Source of the DNA: Achromobacter sp. MFA1 R4
GTDB lineage: Bacteria; Pseudomonadota; Gammaproteobacteria; Burkholderiales; Burkholderiaceae_B
Length of the DNA stretch: 64,000 nt
Assembly: GCF_900156745.1 (NCBI RefSeq)
Contig: NZ_LT707065.1
Location: forward strand, 1,178,001 to 1,242,000
Reading direction: 5' to 3'
The notes below the pieces were generated by a model. That model was not told the origin of the DNA, searched no databases, and saw nothing but the letters and a program-made list of their open reading frames with translations. Positions within the stretch are counted from its first letter, which is position 1. The number at the start of each line of letters is the position of its first letter. Position numbers and translations under genes: made by a program. This document shows positions 45,711 through 53,758 of this stretch, one piece after another.

Positions 45711-45748
45711 ACCTGCTCTGATTTTTCACACCACCGGGATTTGGAATT
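45711..45748 (-). repeat. recurrent GGV motif, copy 1
   Basis: Shares CCTGCTCTGA and CACACCACCGGGATTT with sites near 49,436 and 52,676. Read on the minus strand it codes NPGGVKNQSR; about 8 residues remain. Confidence 0.6.
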
Positions 45749-45769
45749 TGGCTTCGGTTAGGAATCCTG

Positions 45770-46042
45770 ATGCGCTGCAGACGTCAACGGCCGCGGGGCG
45801 GCAAGCCGCCACGCGACGCTGGGGTCGTGTACGGAAAACTTGCAGCCCCGCTACGTTCCATCTCGCTTCCTTCTCGCGTTGGAAGCAATTTTCTCAAATG
45901 CCAACAGGTAAGAATTGCTCTGAGTAGATCAAACGCACAGCTATCGACACAGGCCGGTCGACCCGTTAACTTCATGATCTATCAATCAAATGATGACGCG
46001 ATTGACAGGTCTCCGAGTATTTTTGTTCCGAGGAACCCGTGA
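45770..46042 (+). pseudogene. possible toxin tail before the 46,042 gene
   Basis: Open frame whose last 40 codons look protein-like (NAQLSTQAGRPVNFMIYQSN, then SPSIFVPRNP) and whose TGA overlaps the next ATG (TGATG). The first half is Arg-rich and doubtful. Inferred to be the end of a toxin partner of the next gene; the domain is not recognised. Confidence 0.35.
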
Positions 46043-46356
46043 TGAAGAAAGCATTGCTTTTAGAGGCAACTGCATCGAGTCTTGAAGAAGCGAAGAGCGC
46101 AATTGAGTCCTCCGTCGGTCTTTCATTGGCGGCGCATGAGAGTGCGTACCATGGAGGAGAGTATTTCCGTGGTGACCTTTATGGAGCCAACTTAATTCTG
46201 CAAGCGAACTTTATCGAAGATGATGGAGAGCCTGCCGAAGCAGACTTCCCTGGTGCAGACCTTCTGGTCTATCTCGACGGCGAAATCGGCGCCGTTGACT
46301 GGGCTGCGAGTCGCTTGATGGCGTTAAGCAAGGTGCTACGCTCAAGCACATACTGA
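46042..46356 (+). CDS. small acidic protein, probable immunity protein
   Basis: 104 aa from ATG 46042 (AGGA upstream), acidic, cytoplasmic, with SSLEEAKSAIESSVGLSLAA and VYLDGEIGAVDWAASRLMA. Unknown family. Size, charge and position directly after a toxin-like tail with a TGATG junction support an immunity role. Confidence 0.5.
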   Translation: MKKALLLEATASSLEEAKSAIESSVGLSLAAHESAYHGGEYFRGDLYGANLILQANFIEDDGEPAEADFPGADLLVYLDGEIGAVDWAASRLMALSKVLRSSTY

Positions 46357-46379
46357 ACGTGGGAAAGGCCGAGGCATCC

Positions 46380-47510
46380 TCCGTCGTAGGTCAGCTTGTG
46401 GCCTTGCGCGGCGTTGATTTCCAGATTGGCGTTCACGGCCTCGACCGTCGTCTGCCGTTCATCAAGGCATAGCCGTACCAGTAGTCGCGGTTGCGCCAGG
46501 TATCGGACGAATCGGTGTACTGGGTCTGCACCCGGGTCCGATTGCCGTTGGCGTCGTAATCGATGATCTGGCGCAGGTAGCTGTCCGAGGCCTGCCGCAA
46601 CCGCCCCAGCGCGTCATACGCCATGATGTTGTTCTGGTAGACGCCTCCCCCCTGCGCTGTGCGCTCGCGCACCTTGTAGCCCGCATGGTCATAGGCATAG
46701 TCCGTGACCTGCCCGATCGCGGCGTCGTAGATCTTCGTCACCTGGCCCGCGGCATCGTAGCTGTAGTTTAGGTTCTGGCCACGCGTGTTTGTCTGTTCAG
46801 CAACTGGCGGGCGTTGTCGTAGGTGTAGAAGTACTTGGCGCCGCCGATGTCGGTGTGCGCCACCAGTCGGCCGAAGTAGTCATAGGCCCAGGTCGACGCG
46901 TTGCCGTTGCCGTCCGCCTCGAACGTCTTGTTGCCGCGCGCATCATAGGCGGTGCTTAGGCGTGGACATTCCAGGTTTGCGCACGCCCGTGACGTTGCCG
47001 CGCAGGTCATAACGGAAGCAGGTGGTCTCGCCCGCGCCGTTGGAGGAACTGAGCTTGTTGCCCAGCTCGTCATACGTCACGCGTTCGATGACGGTCTTGT
47101 AACCCGTATGGACGAGGTCCACCGCGTTGCCCGCGATGGCGTAATTGGCGACCGCCGCGGTCGACGTCAGGATCAGACGGCCGATGTTGTCGTAGCTGTA
47201 GCCGGTGTTGTTGCCCAGGGCGTCGACCCATGCCACATTGTCGCCCAGCGCGTTGTATTCATAGCGAAAGACGCCGCCGTCGGCGCGTATCTCGCGAATG
47301 CGGTTGCCGCGCGCATTGTATTAGACGCCGTTGGCGTCGCGCGTGGCAACGTTGTAGCCGACGGCGTCGTAATAGAGGTGTATGGCCGGGCAAGCCCCAA
47401 CGACCCCGTCCGCATTCGCGGCGGACCGCGGAAGTCATTTGGTTGTTGGCGTTGTAGGTGTAGCGGGTGATCCAGCAACGAGACCGTGGAGCGGTCACTG
47501 TCAAGGTGTT
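46380..47510 (-). pseudogene. Rhs/YD-repeat protein core, multiply frameshifted
   Basis: YD-repeat pieces in at least four shifted frames: NIMAYDALGRLRQASDSYL, IIDYDANGNRTRVQTQY, TWAYDYFGRLVAHTD, YTYDNARQLLNRQTR, TGYSYDNIGRLILTS, ERVTYDELGNKLSSSNGAGE, CFRYDLRGNVTGV, YTYNANNQMTSAV. Shifts lie near 46,455, 46,770, 46,960, 47,200 and 47,320. Both ends are missing, so this is a core fragment of about 370 codons from an Rhs shell-forming toxin carrier. Confidence 0.85.
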
Positions 47511-47565
47511 GCGTTAGCTGTTATAGGTGCGCGCGACGCTCGGCCGGCCGGACCATATTAGGGTC

Positions 47566-47623
47566 TCAGACTACATTTTCGTTAACTCGACAGAAAATGG
47601 AAGTCTGACATATCAACTTGCGC
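47566..47623. repeat. imperfect inverted repeat resembling IS ends
   Basis: CAGACTACATTTTC (from 47569) and GAAAATGGAAGTCTG form an imperfect dyad about 14 nt apart. TCAGACTACATTTTCG recurs at 54,390 exactly where the iclR duplicate stops. Possibly abutted ends of a lost insertion sequence. Confidence 0.45.
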
Positions 47624-47691
47624 AGCATGACACCCAAACCGGAAAGGCTAATAAAGCGTCGGAGCGGCAATCCCCACACCAACCGCGAATA

Positions 47692-47991
47692 TTAGATTCT
47701 CCGGATTCTATTCCACATATAATCCAAGATAGCATAGGCATCTCCTTCCCCATTGAAGCCAGCGAGAAACCCTTGCCTCGAATTTCTCACAATTGCCATC
47801 AATTTTTCAGATGCATCTTCCTCATCCAATCCCAAACCTGCTCTTAACTCATATCCAAACGCGTCATAAGCATCGCCGACCGCTCGACCCTTGTCGTCGT
47901 CTGCCAAAATATCCAAAACCTTATCTGGAATTATCTTATCCGCATCTTATATTAATTTATCGAACACAACCCTATCGGAAAATTGATTCAT
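47692..47991 (-). pseudogene. immunity-like gene with an internal stop
   Basis: From ATG 47991 the frame reads MNQFSDRVVFDKLI, hits TAA at codon 15, then continues DADKIIPDKVLDILADDDKG to a normal end at 47692, 99 codons in all. The start overlaps the preceding toxin-like tail. A TTG at 47916 could allow a shortened product. Acidic, no family recognised. Confidence 0.55.
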
Positions 47992-48241
47992 TTTTCAAAT
48001 CGCCTTTTTGCAGGAATATTATTATATTTTGTTTGCCCGGAAAACTATCCACCAATTCCGCCCCGACTCCCACGAGAACATCGGTTGACATTATTTTCTG
48101 AGTTTCAGCAGAATAACTCATAAATTCAGGATGGCCTTTAAATACCCCATCTCGGCGCATCCTTCTAATATCATTTAGAACATTGGACACGGTGTTTCTA
48201 AGACCCAACGGCAGCTTACTCAAATCCAAAACACTTGTACT
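47972..48241 (-). pseudogene. probable toxin tail
   Basis: About 89 codons open after a stop at 48242: LPLGLRNTVSNVLNDIRRMR, then FMSYSAETQKIM and NIIIFLQKGDLK. No start codon with a ribosome site. Its 3' end overlaps the next small gene by 20 bp. The domain is not recognised; assigned as a toxin C-terminus from its position. Confidence 0.4.
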
Positions 48242-48302
48242 ATTTTAACTAACCGTCCGAAATTCGAGCCCTTCCCTGGCAGAGCACTTTCTCTACCTGC
48301 GA

Positions 48303-48641
48303 CTATTCGCCTTCAATTTCTGCCAATAAAGCAGCCATAAAGGCGCGCCGATCGGTGATTTCATCGTCAAATACAAGCTCCACACCTTCAAAGAGAGCGT
48401 CAAATTTCTCATATGGATCGGCTAAAAACATGCTTAGCAGATTTTTTTGTCGATCCTGCGCATTCTTTGTGTACGTATGGAACTCAGGTAAAAGAAGCGC
48501 TCGAACCGCACTGGCTACACCGCTAGGGCTGTTCACATCCAGTCCTTGAAGCTGTTCACAGTCCGCATCACTAACAAAATTAGCATCAAAAACCTTAAGC
48601 AAACTGAGCAAATCCAACATTTCTTTTTTTACTTTCATCAT
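48303..48641 (-). CDS. probable immunity protein
   Basis: 112 aa from ATG 48641 (or 48638), GGGGGAA directly upstream. Acidic and helical: KKEMLDLLSLLKVFDANFVS, then NAQDRQKNLLSMFLADPYE, ending DRRAFMAALLAEIEGE. Intact. ATG overlaps the stop of a toxin-like tail (ATGA). Family unknown. Confidence 0.55.
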   Translation of the reverse strand: MMKVKKEMLDLLSLLKVFDANFVSDADCEQLQGLDVNSPSGVASAVRALLLPEFHTYTKNAQDRQKNLLSMFLADPYEKFDALFEGVELVFDDEITDRRAFMAALLAEIEGE

Positions 48642-48871
48642 TTCCCCCAAATTGGGAATGCCGTATTTACCTTGCCATTCCTAAACCAAACCTGAGCTGA
48701 GTACGATTCACCATAGTTCAGCGAAGTCTTCTTGTAGCCTTCACCGATCAAGTAGTCGAAGCTAATAGGCCGCTCGGCCAAGGTCAGATCACCCGCCAAC
48801 CGCGCGCCGCCCGCCCCATGTCCCGACAGGCTTGGAATCCCATCCTCTTGAAATCCAAGTAGTGCGGCAGC
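48638..48871 (-). pseudogene. probable toxin tail
   Basis: 77 codons open after a stop: FQEDGIPSLSGHGAGGARLA, ERPISFDYLIGEGYKKTSLN, AQVWFRNGKVNTAFPIWGK. It ends in TGA overlapping the next ATG. No start; the upstream part (to about 48,980) is in another frame. Unknown toxin fold. Confidence 0.45.
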
Positions 48872-49139
48872 TCATGCTTAACCGGAAGGACTGTCGGATT
48901 GACTGGAAGCTGCTTCATCCTAGTCCCGTGCGCACGCGCAATGAAGCTTGGATTGCCTTCTGTGCCGTAAACCGACACCCCTCGCCTTTCAAGGTATCGC
49001 GCAGCTGGCGTAGCTTTTCAGCGGGATATAGCGCGCCATTGAACGCCGCGGCGCTAGATTCAGCCCCAACCGTATATGGAACAACAATTGAGGAGGCTCA
49101 CTGATTGGCCCTAGCACCCTATCAACTATTGACCAAGGC

Positions 49140-49419
49140 CTAATCAATCGTACGCAGGAGGGTTCGTCGAACAAACTCTTCGGCCTCCTTCTCACATCCA
49201 AAGGCACCCACATAACATTCATCAAGCAGTTTCTGCCAGGACAATTCTCCGTCAGAGAATGCTTCCGTCAGTTCCCTCGGAATTCCTTCGAGAAGCGGCA
49301 GGTGTTTAAGATAATTCCTGAAGGCTTCCATAGCTGAATCCACATCCATTCCAGCCTGGAAGCCAAAGATTCCTTCTAGCGTGCGGCGAATCAATGGGTA
49401 CTTATCTTTATTTTTTCAT
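49140..49419 (-). pseudogene. immunity-like gene frameshifted just after the start
   Basis: ATG 49419 is followed by six A residues and an immediate TAA; with five A residues it would read MKNKDKYPLIRRTLEGIFGF and stay open to the stop at 49140 (about 92 aa). Body: DVDSAMEAFRNYLKHLPLL, SWQKLLDECYVGAFGCEKEA. A TTG at 49394 could still start a shortened protein. Family unknown. Confidence 0.5.
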
Positions 49420-49427
49420 TCTTATGG

Positions 49428-49500
49428 CCTGGTGGCCTGCTCAGATTTTCCACACCACCGGAATTGTGTGGGGGGATTACATCGCCCCCGACGATTGGAT
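49428..49500 (-). repeat. recurrent GGV motif, copy 2
   Basis: Codes DPIVGGDVIPPHNSGGVENL on the minus strand; matches copy 3 (52,674-52,745) over most of its length and copy 1 in its last part. It directly precedes an immunity-like gene. Confidence 0.65.
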
Positions 49501-49585
49501 CGAGATCCAACTTTTTCTGAAGGGAGGAAGGGGTGATAAGTGCGGATCGCTCCGGTAGCGGCGGCATGACCTCCGCCACGTACCG

Positions 49586-50056
49586 CTACGCCTTTTTCGT
49601 AAATATGAGCCCACCGGCCGTGGGGTGAACCTTCGCATCCCTCATGGCCCACGGGGTTATATGCAGCGGTATCGCCACTCTACTGACCCCACTTTCTGCA
49701 AACAACAGATTCACGACAGCAACTTCCAAGTTTTGCTGCAATTGATCCGGCTGGATCACCTGCATGCCAACAAAGGGAGCAGACAAGAAGTCGGTTATGA
49801 AAACCGAGGCGCCATCACGCATGCCAGCAAAATGAGGAGATACCGCAGCTCCACGACTGGCGCTAATGCGACAAAGCTGAGATTGCTGCAATCTGGTGAT
49901 TACCTGCTGCGCCAGATCGTCAGTTGGCCTTTGTGCTTCTGCGCGCGGATTACCATAACCCTCTGCGATAACAAAGCAGATTGCTTCCTGCCTTAGCTGC
50001 TTGGCGATGGCGTCCCAAAGAGTTGGACACTTTTCTGGATTTTCAGGAAATAACAT
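49586..50056 (-). CDS. unknown cytoplasmic protein, paralogous to a fragment at 52.8 kb
   Basis: 156 aa with a strong ribosome site (GGAGG, 5 bp before ATG 50056). LWDAIAKQLRQEAICFVIAE, FAGMRDGASVFITDFLSAPF, MQVIQPDQLQQNLEVAVVNL. Looks intact. A degenerate partial copy lies at 52,746-52,933. No family recognised; it could be immunity-type or part of a toxin carrier. Confidence 0.5.
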   Translation of the reverse strand: MLFPENPEKCPTLWDAIAKQLRQEAICFVIAEGYGNPRAEAQRPTDDLAQQVITRLQQSQLCRISASRGAAVSPHFAGMRDGASVFITDFLSAPFVGMQVIQPDQLQQNLEVAVVNLLFAESGVSRVAIPLHITPWAMRDAKVHPTAGGLIFTKKA

Positions 50057-50397
50057 TGAACCTCCAGATCAATTGGAGCCGTAGAGCTTGCATGGGGAGT
50101 AGCAGGTCGAAGGATTGCTTTCTCGATTTCATCAATTGGGGCGGAACCTGGTGCATGGCGACACTCGTGAAAATGTGGCTACGGCAAGATTTTGGCTGGG
50201 CGCAAGCGTAATAGATTATCGAGATCTTCGGCCGCGACCAACGTCTCCAGAATGCAACTTGCATTCCCTTCGTTTCGCCCCGCTGCACACCGATCGCCTA
50301 CTCGATAGAGACATGATGGGGGGCCTTATACCGGTGACGGAGTCCAGGATTTTTGCGGCCGCGGAGTAAGAGCCATCAACTCAGGGACAACGAATTG
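50057..50397. other. gap with degenerate coding traces
   Basis: About 340 bp. One minus-strand frame reads EDLDNLLRLRPAKIL, stop, then SAPIDEIEKAILRPATPHAS up to the next gene, suggesting the broken end of a lost gene. Nothing else supported. Confidence 0.35.
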
Positions 50398-50679
50398 TCA
50401 CGCGGCCCCGTGCACGCGCATTTCCACCTGCAAACCTGCGGCCGCCGCCATCTTCACCAGCGCATCCAGTCCAAACAGGTCGATTTTTCCCCGCATCAGT
50501 TCGGATAGCCTAGGCTGAGTAACGCCGAACAGGCGGGCGGCCTCCACCTGGCTGATCCCTGACTGCGTGATGTGGTGCTTCAACGCCATCATCAAGACGG
50601 AACGCAGCTTCATGTTCTCTGCTTGCGCAGGGCAGTCTTCGATGGCATCCCACACGCTGTCGTGCTGTGAGTTTCTCAT
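50398..50679 (-). CDS. XRE-family antitoxin (HigA-like)
   Basis: 93 aa. Helix-turn-helix SGISQVEAARLFGVTQPRLS followed by ELMRGKIDLFGLDALVKMA, typical of HigA/phage Gp48-like antitoxins that pair with a RelE/Gp49-like toxin encoded just upstream. The ATG overlaps the stop of a toxin remnant (TGATG). Intact and probably orphaned. Confidence 0.75.
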   Translation of the reverse strand: MRNSQHDSVWDAIEDCPAQAENMKLRSVLMMALKHHITQSGISQVEAARLFGVTQPRLSELMRGKIDLFGLDALVKMAAAAGLQVEMRVHGAA

Positions 50680-50806
50680 CAGGTCAGTTCCCTCGACGAA
50701 TCCCGGTATCGCGTTGCAGACAGGCCCAAGTCTGGTTGTCGGGTCTTATGCAATTTCTTTTGAAAGCAATGTAGCACCTGGACCGTCTCGGAGAACTTGG
50801 CGCCGT
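50679..50806 (-). pseudogene. HigB/Gp49-like toxin, only the C-terminus left
   Basis: About 42 codons on the minus strand ending at the TGA that overlaps the antitoxin start. VLHCFQKKLHKTRQPDLGLS and ATRYRD match the end of RelE/HigB Gp49-like toxins. Upstream residues are unrelated and overlap the barnase remnant on the other strand, so the N-terminal two thirds are gone. Confidence 0.65.
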
Positions 50807-51185
50807 TCCCTAAGCTGCTGACGAGGGACACTGTCGCGAGTCACGCCTTTGCTGTCGATCAGATGGGTCCGAATCTTGTCGACAATCTTCGGGAAGCCGG
50901 TCGACTCCCCGCACACTTCGCGACCAAAGCCGAGGCTATGCAAGCAGGTTGGAAGCCAGGCAAAGCCCTGAACAATGCTGTTCCGGGCGGCCAATTGGGT
51001 GGAGATAGGTTCAGAGAGATACGGGAGCGATTGGTTTTCCTGGAGCTCCCAATCGAATGTGGTACGAAGCAGATATCGGACTCAGCAATACAATGAGTCG
51101 AGCCAATCGGCCTGGCACGCGCTTACTCGATTCCAACGATGGCATGGGATTCTTGCCCCCCGACCATTACGAACGTCTGTACTAA
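50797..51185 (+). pseudogene. barnase-family RNase toxin domain, frameshifted
   Basis: ATKAEAMQAGWKPGKALNNA, VPGGQLGGDRF is the barnase N-half. After the bases TTTTCC at 51035-51040 the protein continues only in the -1 frame: FPGAPNRMWYEADIGLSNT, RPGTRLLDSNDG, FLPPDHYERLY. One missing C explains it. The catalytic Glu (YEAD), Arg and His (DHY) are all kept. The N-terminal delivery part is absent; similarity starts near 50,860. Confidence 0.75.
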
Positions 51186-51205
51186 CTCCCGAACCGAATG
51201 AATCC

Positions 51206-51496
51206 GTGATCATTGTCATCAATGGAAGCGCAATCCACAGCGAGCGCGATCTGCACGACTTCTTGAAGGCTCAGCTCCAACTGGGTGATTTCTACGGCTG
51301 CAACTCGGCTGCGTTATGGGATCGTCTAACGACAGATGTTGAGCGACCAGTTCACATCGTTTGGGAAGACTCAGAGAGCAGTCGCATCGCTTTGGGCGAT
51401 GCGACGTTCTCGAAGTATGTAAAGCTCTTCAATGACGTTGCTGACCAGGACGCGGAGTACGGATGGGACGATAGATTCTTGTTCACGCGTAAATAG
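51206..51496 (+). CDS. barstar-family RNase inhibitor (immunity protein)
   Basis: 96 aa from GTG 51206, 20 bp after the barnase stop. Barstar pattern: VIINGSAIHSERDLHDFLKA-like start (IIVINGSAIHSERDLHDFLK), QLQLGDFYGCNSAALWDRLT, PVHIVWEDSESSRIALG. The acidic helix that plugs the barnase active site is recognisable. Intact, unlike its toxin. Confidence 0.8.
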   Translation: MIIVINGSAIHSERDLHDFLKAQLQLGDFYGCNSAALWDRLTTDVERPVHIVWEDSESSRIALGDATFSKYVKLFNDVADQDAEYGWDDRFLFTRK

Positions 51497-51498
51497 AG

Positions 51499-51528
51499 GC
51501 GGCGCGCCTTAACGACGCGCCGTTGTTC
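51499..51528 (+). terminator. weak terminator after barstar
   Basis: GCGGCGCG and CGCGCCGT can form an 8-bp stem (one G-T pair) followed by TGTT. The T-run is weak. Confidence 0.4.
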
Positions 51529-51542
51529 CAAGCAGAGGAAGG

Positions 51543-51695
51543 GCGGTAGCTAGTGATCCAGCCCATAGCGCGTACCAGTACGAGCAGCTTAAGCGTGATC
51601 TTCTTCCAAGAGATTGCTCATCCTGGCGATTTGATGTCGGTCCGCTTTTTCTGCGAAATCTTGTGGCTGGTGCGATCCCCGTGCCGCGCCATTGA
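51543..51695 (+). pseudogene. probable toxin tail
   Basis: About 50 codons, ASDPAHSAYQYEQLKRDLLP then FDVGPLFLRNLVAGAIPVP, ending 11 bp before the next small gene. No start codon. Assigned only from sequence character and position. Confidence 0.3.
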
Positions 51696-51706
51696 CGGAT
51701 GCGTAG

Positions 51707-52039
51707 ATGAATACCCTTTATGAGTTCACTATGAAAATTCTACGTGGGGATTCCACGGAGATGCCTGAGGAGCTAACGGGCGCCTATGTCACGTGCTACG
51801 CTGCGGCACCTGACTACCAAGCAGCGGTCAGGAAGGGAGTATTGGCTATTACACAGATGGGATATAAATTCGACGACCTGAGGAATGAGGTGAGAGAAAT
51901 ACCTCTTGCGTCGTGCGCCGAATATCTGATCAAGGTCTGGCCTGATTACCTCGATCAAATGCCAACTGCGGCTCAGTTAACCGACGTGGTAAAGGCGGGG
52001 CAGGTGTTCTTCGGTCCGTTCGCGGGGTTTACTGGCTAG
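51707..52039 (+). CDS. small protein, probable immunity protein
   Basis: 110 aa. MNTLYEFTMKILRGDSTEMP, MGYKFDDLRNEVREIPLAS, WPDYLDQMPTAAQLTDVVKA. Acidic, no signal peptide. Intact; its 3' end overlaps the convergent gene by 11 bp. Family unknown. Confidence 0.5.
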   Translation: MNTLYEFTMKILRGDSTEMPEELTGAYVTCYAAAPDYQAAVRKGVLAITQMGYKFDDLRNEVREIPLASCAEYLIKVWPDYLDQMPTAAQLTDVVKAGQVFFGPFAGFTG

Positions 52040-52456
52040 ACAGCCTCTCGTTGGCATAGCGCTTGATCTGATCCAATTCCAACGGATATACGGCTCCACT
52101 GGCAAGAGGGACTTGGCCGCATCCAGCTTCTTCTCGATAACCAGCGCGTGGATGCCATGTGCCAATTCCGTCGGATCCGTGATTTGCAGTATCCATTCCT
52201 TCACATGGAGATCGACCGCTTGCTTACTCAGGCCGATCTGAATGGCTCGGCTTGGCAATGGTTGTAGCAGCAGGCCCCGCTCTGGATCCCATTGGGCGCG
52301 CACAGGGGCGTTCTCCTTTGCGTGCTGCCATTCTTCTTTGCTCATCGATTCGTCAGGGTGGCTTGGACAACTGTGGGGCAGTGCCCACTCAAAGCCTTCA
52401 CGCGAAATGTCAATTTCGAGGGAATTGACGATGAGCATGAAGATGGAAGGCGACAT
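52029..52456 (-). pseudogene. unknown island gene with one frameshift
   Basis: From ATG 52456: SLEIDISREGFEWALPHSCP, VRAQWDPERGLLLQPLPSRA, then near 52,110-52,125 the frame must shift to read LASGAVYPLELDQIKRYANE and stop at 52029. About 142 codons. The ATG overlaps the stop of the preceding small gene (TGATG). Family unknown. Confidence 0.5.
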
Positions 52457-52673
52457 CAAACTCTGATCGAGACGATGCGAACACCAAGATCTTTCAGTCG
52501 CCGAATCGCAGCATCTGCCAGCGCGTCATCACTTATAGGCAAGTAGAACTCCCGGCCTGCTTCATTCGTGTAGCTGAGCGTCTCCGAGACGGGAGTTAGC
52601 CGAATGAAGTAATCCTCCAAGCGGCCCCATTTCCGAACAGGAACTCGTCGATATCTTTCGGGTTAGTAGTCAT
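52456..52673 (-). pseudogene. small island gene with one frameshift
   Basis: ATG 52673 reads MTTNPKDIDEFLFGNGA, then loses one base near 52,625 and continues EDYFIRLTPVSETLSYTNEA, RRLKDLGVRIVSIRV to a TGA at 52456. About 72 codons. In frame with the GGV motif upstream. Immunity-type by size; unknown family. Confidence 0.5.
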
Positions 52674-52745
52674 GATGACCTGCTCTGAGCTTTTTACACC
52701 ACCGGGATTTTTTGGGTTGATGACATCACCCCCGACGATTGGATC
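52674..52745 (-). repeat. recurrent GGV motif, copy 3
   Basis: Codes MDPIVGGDVINPKNPGGVKS on the minus strand, closely matching copy 2 and partly copy 1. It directly precedes and is in frame with a small immunity-type gene. Confidence 0.65.
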
Positions 52746-52933
52746 CATGCCCCCCACTTTCTGCAAGCAACGGCTTCACGGCAGCAACTTTCAAGTCTTG
52801 CTGCAATTTGTTCCGGCTGGATTACCTGCACGCCAAGATAGGAAGAAGACAAGAAGTCGGTTATGAAAACCGAGGCGCCTCCACACCTACCCGCAAAATG
52901 AAGCGATGCCGCTTTTTCCTCGACTGGCGCCAA
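52746..52933 (-). pseudogene. partial copy of the 49,586-50,056 gene
   Basis: SLHFAGRCGGASVFITDFLS, LGVQVIQPEQIAARL parallels FAGMRDGASVFITDFLSAPF and MQVIQPDQLQQNL of the intact gene. The frame shifts once (to KVAAVKPLLAESG) and then joins directly to GGV motif copy 3, so about the last 25 residues of the intact version are deleted. Confidence 0.6.
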
Positions 52934-52998
52934 TGCGACAAATCTGAGATTGCTGCAACCTGGTCATTACCTGCTGCCAAAATCGCATACTTTGCGCA

Positions 52999-53391
52999 TC
53001 AAGAAATTTGAGATATTTTATTCCGTATAAAATCTTGAAAGGTAGGGAATATTTCTTCGATTATTTTGCTAACAGGATCCACCTCCACGACCTTCCAATC
53101 ACCACCTCGAAATCCAGTGCAGTAACCCTGAAAATCGTCCCCAAAGAGAAACACACCACCCGCTCCAGCCAGGTCCTCGCCATATAACTCAACGGATTCT
53201 ATTAACCCACTATAAATCATATAACTCGCGTTTCCCAATTCCCCCGCACCGATTTCCAATAAAAAATCAATATAATCTTTCGGCGGATTTAGCATGAAAG
53301 GATTTAAATCGGCTGCAAACTCGACCGCAACCAAACCATCAAATGGGGTGCCTCGCCCTTTTTTCGCCGCTAGGTCATCGTATGTGGACAC
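52999..53391 (-). CDS. SMI1/KNR4 (SUKH) family immunity protein
   Basis: 130 aa, GTG start with AAGGAAG 6 bp upstream. SUKH pattern: LNPPKDYIDFLLEIGAGEL, VFLFGDDFQGYCTGFRGGDW, EEIFPTFQDFIRNKI. SUKH proteins neutralise nuclease and other polymorphic toxins. AT-rich compared with neighbours. No toxin tail recognised upstream (53,392-53,548 shows nothing). Confidence 0.75.
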   Translation of the reverse strand: MSTYDDLAAKKGRGTPFDGLVAVEFAADLNPFMLNPPKDYIDFLLEIGAGELGNASYMIYSGLIESVELYGEDLAGAGGVFLFGDDFQGYCTGFRGGDWKVVEVDPVSKIIEEIFPTFQDFIRNKISQIS

Positions 53392-53548
53392 AACTTTCTT
53401 CCTTATCTGTTAAATATGTCGATCGACGGCCTGCCCGATCGATGCAAACTAGCGTGGCGCTGGTCTTGCGCCCACGAGATTTGCCCCCCTCGTTAAGAAG
53501 ATAGGAAGGACTAAGCTGCATAACGAGCGGCCCGTGCCCTGACCTGCT

Positions 53549-53758
53549 TCAAGCTGATAAAGCATCGACAGACTGCGACGACACGGCCATTTCCGTCGCC
53601 ATTTTGGTATGGTTGACCCCATTTGATGCAGACTGCTTTTTTAGCTCATCAAGAGCATAGACAAGCTCCACACGGCAGCCAACACGGACAAGAGGGACAT
53701 CTATCTTGTCGTTGACGTAGATCCCGACATCGCGCATCAGATCGGTCCGAATCTGCAC
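53549..53758 (-). CDS. short ORF after the iclR duplicate, doubtful
   Basis: 69 aa from GTG 53758. MRDVGIYVNDKIDVPLVRVG, CRVELVYALDELKKQSASN; nearly identical to 58,062-58,232 apart from the last 10 residues, because both lie in the 796-bp repeat. Each copy is cut after TEMA and joined to different sequence, so both are probably 5' fragments of a lost gene. Confidence 0.35.
   Translation of the reverse strand: MQIRTDLMRDVGIYVNDKIDVPLVRVGCRVELVYALDELKKQSASNGVNHTKMATEMAVSSQSVDALSA

Noticed and set aside
45784..45975. 63-codon minus-strand ORF near the island start
   Set aside because: No ribosome site, no neighbour coupling; overlaps a better-supported plus-strand toxin-like tail.
50043..50288. 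81-codon minus-strand ORF overlapping the start of the 156-aa gene
   Set aside because: Overlaps the strong GGAGG start region and has no family-like features.
51035..51041. Programmed frameshift in barnase
   Set aside because: GTT TTC C does not allow good re-pairing in the -1 frame, so a plain base deletion is the better explanation.
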